From Nocardioides sp. (GTDB lineage: Bacteria; Actinomycetota; Actinomycetes; Propionibacteriales; Nocardioidaceae), in contig PBYI01000033.1 in the NCBI GenBank assembly GCA_002729525.1, forward strand, positions 1 to 64,000: 64,000 nt of DNA, given 5' to 3'. The position numbers were made by a program, and so were the translations under genes. Below the pieces are notes generated by a model. It was not told the origin of the DNA and did no database searches. It worked only from the letters and a program-made list of their open reading frames with translations. Shown here in pieces: positions 17,263 through 25,000 of this stretch. How positions within the stretch are numbered: the first letter of the stretch is position 1; the number at the start of each line of letters is the position of its first letter.

Positions 17263-17287
17263 GGCGCGCAGTCTGGCACCGCCCGGC

Positions 17288-18910
17288 TCAGTGGTGGCGG
17301 GGTTCGACCCAGACCGCGGTGTGCGGCGGCAGCACGGCGTCGACGTGCCCGCTGGCCACGACGACCTCGCCCATCGGCAGCGGCGCGTCGGTGGCGCCGC
17401 AGTTGAGGGCGACGGTGAGCCCCGGCCGGTGCAGCCGCAGCTCGTCGCCGTCGACCTCGATCTCCACCGCCGAGGCCGGTGGCAGGGCCCGTCGCGCGGC
17501 CAGCGCGCGGCGGTAGAAGGAGTACGTCGACGTCGGGTCGGCGCGCTGCGCCTCGACCGTCAGGCTCGCCCACCCGGCCGGCTGGGGGAGCCAGGGCTGG
17601 CCCGCCCCCGGCCCGAACCCGTACGGCGGCGCGTCGCCCGACCACGGGATCGGCACCCGGCAGCCGTCGCGGCCCGGCCCGTCGTCGTACCCGCGGGTCC
17701 AGGCGGGGTCCTGGCGCGCCTCGGGCGGGACGTCGACCTCGGGCAGGCCGAGCTCCTCGCCCTGGTAGAGGTACGACGACCCGGGCAGCGCGAGCATCGT
17801 CAGGGTGGCGGCCCGGGACCGGGCGAGACCCACCGCGGGGTCGACGGTGCCGTCGGCCAGGGCGGCGTACCGGCTCGGGTGGCGCACGACGTCGTGGTTG
17901 CTCAGCACCCAGGTCGGGTCGGCGTGGACGTCCTCCAGCGCGGCGAAGGTGCTGCGGACGACCTCGGCGAACGCCTCGGCCGACCACGGGGCGAGCAGCC
18001 AGGCGAAGTTGAAGGTCTGGTTCATCTCGTCGCTGCGCACGAAGCGGGCCATCGACGCAGGCGTCTGCGTCCAGGCCTCGGCGACGTCCATCCGGTCACC
18101 GTCGTAGGAGTCGAGGATGCCGCGCCAGCGGCGGTAGACGTCGTGCACCTCGGGCTGGTCCCACATCGGCTCGTCGATCGCGGTGCGCTCGACCATCGCC
18201 TCCTGCCGGACCTCGTCGACCGAGCGGCCCGCGGCCGAGGCCGGGAGCTCCTGGTCGCGCAGCGACTCCTCCTTGTAGAGCCCGTGCGCCACGTCCACCC
18301 GGAAGCCGTCGACGCCCCGGTCGAGCCAGAAGCGCAGGACGGAGGCGAACTCGTCGCCGATCTCGGGGTTGCGCCAGTCGAGGTCGGGCTGGGAGGAGTC
18401 GAAGAGGTGGAGGTACCACTGGCCGTCGTCGACCCGGCTCCACGACGGGCCGCCGAAGACCGACTGCCAGTTGTTGGGCGGCTCGGCGCCGTCGGGGCCG
18501 CGGCCGTCGCGGAAGAGGTAGCGCCCGCGCTCGGGGCTGCCGGGCTCGGCGGCCAGCGCCGCCCGGAACCACGCGTGGTCCTCGGAGGTGTGGTTGGGCA
18601 CCAGGTCGACGACGACGCGCAGCCCGAGCGCGTGGGCCCGCTCGAGCAGGGCGTCGGCGTCGTCGAGGGAGCCGAACAGCGGGTCGACGCCGCGGTAGTC
18701 GGCGACGTCGTACCCGTGGTCGTGCTGCGGGGAGGGGGAGAACGGGGTGATCCAGAGGGCGTCCACCCCGAGGTCGACCAGGTGCGGCAGCCGCGCGGTG
18801 ATGCCCGGCAGGTCACCGACCCCGTCGCCGTCGCCGTCGGCGAAGCTGCGGACGTAGACCTGGTAGATGACGGCGTGCCGCCACCACTCGGGCTGCTGCT
18901 CCTCGCTCAT
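17288..18910 (-). CDS. GH13 alpha-glucosidase (oligo-1,6-glucosidase type)
   Basis: A 540-residue cytoplasmic glycoside hydrolase of family 13. The N-terminus (WWRHAVIYQVYVRSFAD, then GVGDLPGI) and HDHGYDVADYRGVDPLFG are typical of the exo-acting alpha-glucosidase subgroup. Catalytic residues can be placed: Asp nucleophile in DGFRVDVAHGL, acid/base Glu in MDVAEAW, and the transition-state NHD in VLSNHDVVRH. It should release glucose from short alpha-glucans or isomaltose-like sugars. Specificity cannot be set from sequence alone. No transporter or regulator is adjacent. TAGGCT 7 nt before the ATG suggests a leaderless mRNA. A longer in-frame start enters the next gene. Confidence 0.88.
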   Translation of the reverse strand: MSEEQQPEWWRHAVIYQVYVRSFADGDGDGVGDLPGITARLPHLVDLGVDALWITPFSPSPQHDHGYDVADYRGVDPLFGSLDDADALLERAHALGLRVVVDLVPNHTSEDHAWFRAALAAEPGSPERGRYLFRDGRGPDGAEPPNNWQSVFGGPSWSRVDDGQWYLHLFDSSQPDLDWRNPEIGDEFASVLRFWLDRGVDGFRVDVAHGLYKEESLRDQELPASAAGRSVDEVRQEAMVERTAIDEPMWDQPEVHDVYRRWRGILDSYDGDRMDVAEAWTQTPASMARFVRSDEMNQTFNFAWLLAPWSAEAFAEVVRSTFAALEDVHADPTWVLSNHDVVRHPSRYAALADGTVDPAVGLARSRAATLTMLALPGSSYLYQGEELGLPEVDVPPEARQDPAWTRGYDDGPGRDGCRVPIPWSGDAPPYGFGPGAGQPWLPQPAGWASLTVEAQRADPTSTYSFYRRALAARRALPPASAVEIEVDGDELRLHRPGLTVALNCGATDAPLPMGEVVVASGHVDAVLPPHTAVWVEPRHH

Positions 18911-18942
18911 GCGGTCGAGCCTACGAGCGGCCGCCCCTCGCC

Positions 18943-19761
18943 CTAGGAGGGGCCGGCGCCCGCTCGCAGCAGGTGGTCGTCGTGGTGCAGGACGTCGCGC
19001 CACAGGTGCTCAGCCCGCGCCAGCAGACGCCCCTGTACGTCGTGCAGCGCGGCGACGGTGTGCACCCGGTCGCCGAGGGTGCCCTGGACCGCCGCGACCA
19101 CGACGTGCTCCTCGCCGAGCCGGGGCAGGTCGAGCACCTCGACGACGAGTCGCTGGTGGACGAGCAGGCGGTCGGACAGGGTGCCCGCCCAGGCCCCGAC
19201 GCAGTCGATGGCGGCCCAGGTGACCGGCAGCGTCGCGGTGGACGCGCCGGTCGCGCCGGTGCTGGCGTGCGGGGTCCAGGTGGTGGCGACCAGGCCGCGG
19301 GCCGAGCCGGGGACGTGGCCGGGGTGGATGCGCAGGCCGTCGGCGGCCGAGCGGTCGCAGCCGCAGCAGAAGCAGACCGGCACCGGGTGCAATGCCGGTC
19401 CGGGGACGACGCCGGCGCGGGCCGCCGTCCGGGCCAGGGCGGGGTCGACCGGCGCGAGCGTCTCCAGCGGACGCTCCCAGTGCGTGGCCTCCATGAGCAG
19501 CCGGTCGCCGTCCCAGGCGGTCGCGCGCCCGCCGTCCGCGCCGTCGCGGCGCTCGTCGACGCGCACCTGCACGGGCTCGTCCAGCGGGAGCACGGCGCGC
19601 AGGTCGACGGCCACGGCGCCGGGTGCCAGGTAGCGCGCGAGGGCGCCGGCGGCCCACCCGCAGTGCGCGGCGCCGCCGGTGCTGCGGAAGCGCTCGGGCA
19701 CCACGAGGTCCGGGGGGCCGGGACGGTCAGGGGGCCCGGGCTGGGGGGACCGGGTGGTCAT
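18943..19761 (-). CDS. Hotdog-fold-like protein of unknown function
   Basis: A 272-residue protein. The segment VCFCCGCDRSAADGLRIHPG resembles the C-x2-CG-N-x2-GL(R/K) loop of thioesterase-like hotdog proteins found in actinobacteria. Length is consistent with two fused hotdog repeats. The Pro-rich first ~25 residues look disordered. Substrate unknown; acyl-CoA or acyl-ACP would be the family expectation. It shares direction with the GH13 gene and lies 32 bp upstream of it, but no functional link is evident. Confidence 0.6.
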   Translation of the reverse strand: MTTRSPQPGPPDRPGPPDLVVPERFRSTGGAAHCGWAAGALARYLAPGAVAVDLRAVLPLDEPVQVRVDERRDGADGGRATAWDGDRLLMEATHWERPLETLAPVDPALARTAARAGVVPGPALHPVPVCFCCGCDRSAADGLRIHPGHVPGSARGLVATTWTPHASTGATGASTATLPVTWAAIDCVGAWAGTLSDRLLVHQRLVVEVLDLPRLGEEHVVVAAVQGTLGDRVHTVAALHDVQGRLLARAEHLWRDVLHHDDHLLRAGAGPS

Positions 19762-19848
19762 GCCTCTAGTGTCCTCCTCGATACCCCACCGGGTGAGGGG
19801 GACGAAGTCCCGGTCTGCACCGGGCCTCGGGCACCCGAGGGACGACCG

Positions 19849-21204
19849 TCAGCGGATCGCGTTCCAGCGGTCGAGGGCCTCCTGCCGCTCGGCCTTGTGG
19901 TCGACGATCGGCGCCGGGTAGCCGACGAGGTCGCGGGTGTCGCTGTCCGGGTCGTGCGGGTCGGGCACCTGCTCCGGGTCCGCCAGCTCGGGCACCCAGC
20001 GCCGGATGTAGTCGCCGCGCTTGTCGAAGCGCTCGCCCTGGCTGGTGGGGTTGAAGACCCGGAAGTACGGCGCCGCGTCGGTGCCGCAGCCGGCGGTCCA
20101 CTGCCAGCCGTGCTGGTTGGAGGCCAGGTCGCCGTCGACGAGCCAGTGCATGAAGTGCCGGGCGCCGTGCTGCCACTCCACGTGCAGGTCCTTGACCAGG
20201 AAGCTGGCGACGATCATCCGCACCCGGTTGTGCACCCAGCCGGTCGCGCGCAGCTGGCGCATCCCGGCGTCGACGACCGGGAAGCCCGTGCGGCCCTCGA
20301 CCCAGGCCTCGAAGGCCTCGTCCGGCTCGTCGTAGTGCATCTTCGCGTACTCCGGGCGGTAGTACTCCCGGGCCGACTCGGGGTGGTGGTGCAGCACGTC
20401 GGCGTAGAACTCCCGCCAGGCGATCTCCGAGCGGTAGGTCTCCGCGCCCTTCGACCGCTTCTGCCCCAGGTCGGCGAGGATCGTGCGCGGGTGGATCTCC
20501 CCGTACTTCAGGTGGTGCGACATCCGCGAGGTGCCCGCGACCCCGGGCCGGTCGCGGTCGCCGTCGTAGTCCGACAGCGGGCCGTCGAGGAAGTCCTGCC
20601 ACGCGGCCAGCGCCGCCTCCTCGCCGGCCTCGGGCAGCTCCAGGCCGTCGGGGAGGTCGACGTCGGGGAGGTCGACGGTCTCCTTCAGGTGTCGCCACGC
20701 GGGGTCGTCGGGCGCGTCGACCGGACCGCGCCAGCCGTGGTCGGCCCAGGCCTTCGAGAACGGCGTGAACACCTTGTACATCGCTCCGCTGCCGTTGCGG
20801 ACCCGGCCGGGCGCGACGGCGTACGGCGAACCGGTGCGGACGAGCTCGATCCCCTCCTCGGCGAGCGCCTTCTCGACTGCCTCGTCGCGGCGCGCGCCGT
20901 ACGGGCCGTAGTCGGCGGCGACGTGCACGCGGGTGGCCCCGACCTCTTGTGCTGCGGCCAGCACCTGCTCGACCGGGTCGCCCTCGAGCACCGAGAGGGG
21001 TACGTCGCGCCGCAGCGCCCGCAGGCTGGCCACCAGGTAGGCGCGCCGGGACGGCCCAGCGGGGTCCCACAGGGCGGGGTCGAGCACGAAGAGCGGGAGC
21101 GTGGGCCCGTCGGCGAGGGCGTCGAGCAGGGCGGGGTTGTCCCGGGTGCGCAGGTCGCGGCGGAACCACGTCACCGTGGTGGTCCGGGTGTCGTCAGCAC
21201 TCAC
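19849..21204 (-). CDS. phr: Deoxyribodipyrimidine photo-lyase
   Basis: A 451-residue cryptochrome/photolyase-family enzyme. The N-terminal Rossmann domain opens TVTWFRRDLRTRDNPAL. The FAD-binding domain carries MRQLRATGWVHNRVRMIVASFLVKDLH-type sequence and WQWTAGCGTDAAPYFRVFNP, both hallmarks of class I CPD photolyases. It splits UV-induced pyrimidine dimers using light. A GTG start at 21204 is chosen because a longer ATG start at 21285 would run across the divergent ideR start. CACGCT lies 7 nt upstream and may be a leaderless -10. Confidence 0.92.
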   Translation of the reverse strand: MSADDTRTTTVTWFRRDLRTRDNPALLDALADGPTLPLFVLDPALWDPAGPSRRAYLVASLRALRRDVPLSVLEGDPVEQVLAAAQEVGATRVHVAADYGPYGARRDEAVEKALAEEGIELVRTGSPYAVAPGRVRNGSGAMYKVFTPFSKAWADHGWRGPVDAPDDPAWRHLKETVDLPDVDLPDGLELPEAGEEAALAAWQDFLDGPLSDYDGDRDRPGVAGTSRMSHHLKYGEIHPRTILADLGQKRSKGAETYRSEIAWREFYADVLHHHPESAREYYRPEYAKMHYDEPDEAFEAWVEGRTGFPVVDAGMRQLRATGWVHNRVRMIVASFLVKDLHVEWQHGARHFMHWLVDGDLASNQHGWQWTAGCGTDAAPYFRVFNPTSQGERFDKRGDYIRRWVPELADPEQVPDPHDPDSDTRDLVGYPAPIVDHKAERQEALDRWNAIR

Positions 21205-21293
21205 CGGTGCGAGCGTGCCAGCGCCGGCCGCGGTGCGACCCACCCCGAAGGCGAAGTCGGCGCTCGTCGGCGTGATGGTCCACAATGTGCGGC

Positions 21294-21980
21294 GTGAGCG
21301 ACCTCATCGACACCACCGAGATGTATCTGCGGACCATCTACGAGCTGGTCGAGGAGGGCATCGTCCCGCTGCGCGCGCGGATCGCCGAGCGTCTCCACCA
21401 GTCCGGGCCGACCGTGTCGCAGACCGTCGCCCGGATGGAGCGCGACGGCCTGCTGACCGTCGAGGGCGACCGTCACCTCGAGCTCACCGACGAGGGTCGC
21501 AGCCTCGCCACCCGGGTGATGCGCAAGCACCGCCTCGCCGAGCGCCTGCTGACCGACGTGATCGGCCTGGAGTGGGAGCTCGTGCACGAGGAGGCGTGCC
21601 GCTGGGAGCACGTCATCTCCGAGACCGTGGAGCGGCGGCTCGTGGAGCTGCTCGAGCACCCAACCGAGTCGCCGTACGGCAACCCGATCCCGGGGCTCGA
21701 CGAGCTCGGCCAGACCCGCGTCGGCGAGGGCTTCATGGACGGCGTCGAGCCGCTCACCAAGGTCGCGGGTGCGGAGGAGGCCCGGGTGCTGGTCCGCCGC
21801 ATCTCCGAGGAGATGCAGAAGGACGAGGCCCTGATGAGCGCGCTGCGCCGCGTCGGAGCCCAGCCTGACCGCACGGTCACCGTGGTCGCCACCGACGCGG
21901 GGGTCCTGCTGGGGTCGTCGGGGGAGTCCGCCGAGATCGTGCCCGAGGCGGCCGACCACATCTTCGTGAAGCGGCTCTGA
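21294..21980 (+). CDS. ideR: Iron-dependent repressor IdeR (DtxR family)
   Basis: A 228-residue metalloregulator, full length for IdeR. The N-terminal winged helix (LIDTTEMYLRTIYELVEEG, then RIAERLHQSGPTVSQTVARMERDGLL) and dimerisation/metal domain (RKHRLAERLL, EACRWEHV) are strongly conserved. A C-terminal SH3-like domain (TVTVVATDAGVLL) closes it. With Fe2+ bound it represses siderophore and iron-uptake genes and activates storage. The GTG at 21294 gives the normal family N-terminus. CACAAT lies 7 nt before it, suggesting a leaderless mRNA. The in-frame ATG at 21285 would add only three residues. Confidence 0.92.
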   Translation: MSDLIDTTEMYLRTIYELVEEGIVPLRARIAERLHQSGPTVSQTVARMERDGLLTVEGDRHLELTDEGRSLATRVMRKHRLAERLLTDVIGLEWELVHEEACRWEHVISETVERRLVELLEHPTESPYGNPIPGLDELGQTRVGEGFMDGVEPLTKVAGAEEARVLVRRISEEMQKDEALMSALRRVGAQPDRTVTVVATDAGVLLGSSGESAEIVPEAADHIFVKRL

Positions 21981-21993
21981 CCGGGGGTGTCCC

Positions 21994-23178
21994 TCACCGG
22001 GTCTCTTCGGTCCAGGTGTCGTCGTCGCGTGTCCACGTTCGCGCGGGCGCAGGAGCGAGCGTGACGTCGGTCAGCCAGTACGTCTGGTCGGGGTCCCATC
22101 CGGCGAGGACTGAGGACGTCGTCTCGGTGACGGCGACGGCCCGACCAGCCGTCTCCAGGTAGCCGGCCACGGTGAGGTGGACGGCGTCGAGCTCCTCGGC
22201 GACCCGGGACCAGTCGGGGACGACCCACCTGCCGGCCACGCCGGTGGTCCGGAACCAGTCGTGGCGACGGGACGCCGTGACGTCCAGCGGGAAGCGTGCG
22301 CACAGCCGGGCCCACGCGCGCGGTCCGTCGACCTCGTAGACCTTCGCGGAGTCGGGCACCTCGACCGGATGCGCGGAGGCACGGTCCCAGTCGTCGGCGT
22401 CCTCGACGAGGCGCAGTCCGAGCGGTCCCTCCGCCCCGAGACCCTGCGTGGTCCGGGTCAGCTGGCGCGGCGGCGTCGACCACCACTCTCCGCTCCAGCC
22501 GGCGTGCGGGTCGGAAGGCCGATCCCGACCGGCGCGCACCTCACTGGTCACCGTCTCCGACCGCCAGCGCTCGAGGTGCTCGGCGGCCGTGCCGGCCGTC
22601 GTCGACGGGGGTGGTCGGTCGTCCTGGAACCCGACGCTCCACTGCGCGGTTCGGTCCAGTGGTCCCGCCCACCACGCCGCAGCGTCGGACGAGCCGATGG
22701 ACCCTGCGACGCGCGCGAGCGGACCCTGCATGCTGCGTCCGGCAGCGAGCACGTCCTCGCCGTCCGGTTCCTGCCAGTACCTGGCGCTGTCCACCGCCGC
22801 CACCAGCGCGTCCATCAGCAGACGATCGTCGACGTCCCCGAGCGGGACGGTGCTCGCCAGGGCCGCCACAGCCTCCGGCGCGACGTTCGGGACTGCCGGA
22901 CTGCGACCGTCCCTGGGGGCCGACAGCATCACTCGTGAGGCACCACTGCCTGGATCGAGGTGGTGCGCCGCGACGAGCACCGCCCGTGTCAGCTCCTCGG
23001 CCACCGGCGTGGCGGCATCACGAGCCGACGCCAGCAAGAGCTCCAGGCACAGGCGTCTCCCACGAGGTCCAGCCAGGAGCTGAGTGGCACCGAGCATCGG
23101 CCAACCGTAGACGCCCGTGGTCGTGACGGGCCCCACGAGCACGGCGAGCAGCCACGGGGGCACACCCGGTGAGGCCAC
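21994..23178 (-). CDS. Hypothetical protein
   Basis: A ~394-residue protein without a recognisable family. It is Trp-rich in its second half (WSGEWWSTPPRQ, DWFRTTGVAGRWVVPDWS, WDPDQTYWLTDV) and has no signal peptide. The N-terminal third has an Ala-rich helical stretch (CLELLLASARDAATPVAEELTRAVLVAAHHLD). It ends 13 bp from the convergent ideR stop. The start is uncertain: GTG at 23178 or 23163 are both possible, and neither has a clear Shine-Dalgarno. The longer open frame upstream overlaps another gene. No function is proposed. Confidence 0.6.
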   Translation of the reverse strand: MASPGVPPWLLAVLVGPVTTTGVYGWPMLGATQLLAGPRGRRLCLELLLASARDAATPVAEELTRAVLVAAHHLDPGSGASRVMLSAPRDGRSPAVPNVAPEAVAALASTVPLGDVDDRLLMDALVAAVDSARYWQEPDGEDVLAAGRSMQGPLARVAGSIGSSDAAAWWAGPLDRTAQWSVGFQDDRPPPSTTAGTAAEHLERWRSETVTSEVRAGRDRPSDPHAGWSGEWWSTPPRQLTRTTQGLGAEGPLGLRLVEDADDWDRASAHPVEVPDSAKVYEVDGPRAWARLCARFPLDVTASRRHDWFRTTGVAGRWVVPDWSRVAEELDAVHLTVAGYLETAGRAVAVTETTSSVLAGWDPDQTYWLTDVTLAPAPARTWTRDDDTWTEETR

Positions 23179-23409
23179 GTCCGGCGTACCCGACCGTGTT
23201 CGGGATCGTCCGGATACCCCCACGGACACGCCCACAGCCCCTCGATCAGGAGTAAAACCCTGGTCAGGGCGGGACTTTGGTCTCGACCGGCCTGGTGAGG
23301 TCGGACTAGCATCGACGGAGCGGTCCAGACCGGTGACAGGGCGCGTCACCCCAGGACGGCCGACTCGTTGTCCCTGAGAGCAGCGTTGCGACCAGGGAGG
23401 GACGAGGCG

Positions 23410-23793
23410 ATGCCGAACACGACATCCACGAGGGTGGCCACGAGGGTGGCCACGAGGGGAGCGTCCGTCATGCGCCTGGTGACGCTCGACCAGCGGGTGC
23501 TCGACCTGCCGGGTGAGACCACCCGGCGCCTGCGCGTGACCGACCGCGCCGGCCTCTACCGCGCGCTCGGCGTCGACGACGCCGTGGTCGCCGTCGACCA
23601 GACCGGCGAGTTCTTCGGCGCCCGGGTGCTGGAGACCGGCGAGTCCGGCTTCTGGTTGGAGATCGGCGTCCGGCTGCCGCAGAAGGTCGCCCAGGACCGC
23701 CTCAAGGGTGGCGCCGCCCCCGCCGAGCGCGAGACCACCCACACAGTGCTCGACATGCTCGGCGAGCTCCGTCGCCTGCGCCGCCAGGGCTGA
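23410..23793 (+). CDS. Small hypothetical protein
   Basis: A 127-residue protein if it starts at the ATG preceded by AGGGAGG; a second ATG at 23470, with GAGGGGAG 8 nt upstream, would give 107 residues. Between the two starts, 23426-23459 holds a 12-bp tandem repeat (CCACGAGGGTGG twice plus a partial copy) that encodes a Val-Ala-Thr-Arg repeat. The body (VTLDQRVLDLPGETTRRLRVTDRAGLYRALGVDD) looks like a compact domain with no membrane segment. No family was recognised. The later start may be the native one. Confidence 0.55.
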   Translation: MPNTTSTRVATRVATRGASVMRLVTLDQRVLDLPGETTRRLRVTDRAGLYRALGVDDAVVAVDQTGEFFGARVLETGESGFWLEIGVRLPQKVAQDRLKGGAAPAERETTHTVLDMLGELRRLRRQG

Positions 23794-23824
23794 CCCCTCC
23801 GCGGCCCCGTCCGCGCCCGACCGA

Positions 23825-24712
23825 TCAGCCCCGCGCGGCCGCCAGTGCGCGCAGGAAGTCGGTGCACCCGGCCTCGACCGTCGCCGTCGCGACGTCGTCG
23901 CCCCGGGTGGCGCCCCGGTTGACCACCACGACGGGGTTCCCGGCCTTCGCCGCCCGTCGCACGAACCGCAGTCCGCTCATCACCGTCAGGCTCGACCCGG
24001 CCACCAGCAGCGCGCCGTCCCGGTCCGCCAGCGCGTCGACCGCGTCGAAGCACCGTGCCACCCGCTCGGGCGGCACGGTCTCGCCGAAGAACACCACGTG
24101 CGGCTTGAGCACCCCGCCGCACACGTCGCACGGCGGCACCACGAAGCCGGCCGTGTCGTCGACCTCGACGTCGCCGTCGGGTCGGGTCTCGGCGGTGAGG
24201 TGCCGGTCGGCGTACCCGGGGTTGAGCTCCTCGAGCCGCTCGTGCAGCGCGACGCGGGCGCTGAGGGTGTCGCAGTCGAGGCAGACCACCTCGTCGATGC
24301 GGCCGTGCAGCGCGACGACCCGGCGCGACCCGGCGGCCTCGTGCAGGCCGTCGACGTTCTGGGTGACCAGCAGTCCGGGGTCGACCTCCGCGAGCGCGCG
24401 GTGCCCGTCGTTGGGCACCGCGGCGCGCATCCGGCGCCAGCCGACGTGCGAGCGCGCCCAGTACCGCTGGCGCGGCACCGGCCCCGACACGAACTCCTGG
24501 TACGTCATCGGGGTGCGGTCGGGCGCGCCCGGCCCGCGGTAGTCGGGGATGCCGGAGTCGGTCGACATGCCGGCACCGGTGAGCACGACCAGCGGTCGGT
24601 CGCCGAGCAGCGAGACCGCCTCGTCGGTGTCGGCCGCGTGCGGGCGAGGGCCGTGCGGGTCGGCGGGACGCCAGGTGCGCACCCGCACCTGCGGCTGCAG
24701 GGGCGCCGTCAC
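23825..24712 (-). CDS. NAD-dependent protein deacylase, Sir2 family
   Basis: A 295-residue sirtuin. The Rossmann motif LVVLTGAGMSTDSGIPDYRG, the catalytic His in TQNVDGLHEAAG...VALHG, two Cys pairs for zinc (CLDC and CDVC), and GSSLTVMSG are all present. It removes acyl groups from lysines using NAD+. The GTG start overlaps the stop of the DUF2277 gene (GTGA), so the two are co-translated. Targets cannot be predicted; acetyl-CoA synthetase is a common one in actinobacteria. Confidence 0.92.
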   Translation of the reverse strand: MTAPLQPQVRVRTWRPADPHGPRPHAADTDEAVSLLGDRPLVVLTGAGMSTDSGIPDYRGPGAPDRTPMTYQEFVSGPVPRQRYWARSHVGWRRMRAAVPNDGHRALAEVDPGLLVTQNVDGLHEAAGSRRVVALHGRIDEVVCLDCDTLSARVALHERLEELNPGYADRHLTAETRPDGDVEVDDTAGFVVPPCDVCGGVLKPHVVFFGETVPPERVARCFDAVDALADRDGALLVAGSSLTVMSGLRFVRRAAKAGNPVVVVNRGATRGDDVATATVEAGCTDFLRALAAARG

Positions 24713-24975
24713 GCGTAGCGGGCGCGGGCCCGCGCGCGCGCCTTCTCCGCCTCGACCGCCCGGTCCTTCGGCGGCGCACTGGTCACCAGCGCGTCGACCA
24801 GGTGCCGGGTGACGTGCGCGATCTCGTGCACCGCCTCGTCGAACGCCGCCTGGTTGGCCGCCGACGGCTTCGTCGCGCCGGCCACCTTGCGGACGTACTG
24901 CAGCGCCGCGGCGTGCACCTCGTCGTTCGTCGCCGGCGGCTCGAAGTTGTTGAGCGGGCGGATGTTGCGGCACAT
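24709..24975 (-). CDS. DUF2277 protein
   Basis: An 88-residue protein beginning MCRNIRPLNNFEPPATNDEV, the conserved head of the DUF2277 family. The rest is helical and ends in an Arg/Ala-rich tail (KARARARARYA). Its function is unknown. It overlaps the sirtuin gene by 4 bp, and that coupling is the only functional hint. Confidence 0.85.
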   Translation of the reverse strand: MCRNIRPLNNFEPPATNDEVHAAALQYVRKVAGATKPSAANQAAFDEAVHEIAHVTRHLVDALVTSAPPKDRAVEAEKARARARARYA

Positions 24976-25000
24976 GCGTCCAATGTACGCAGCCCCCAGG

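Noticed and set aside
19849-21285. Photolyase start at the ATG at 21285
   Set aside because: It would extend the protein across the divergent ideR promoter and adds a sequence unlike photolyase N-termini; GTG at 21204 fits better.
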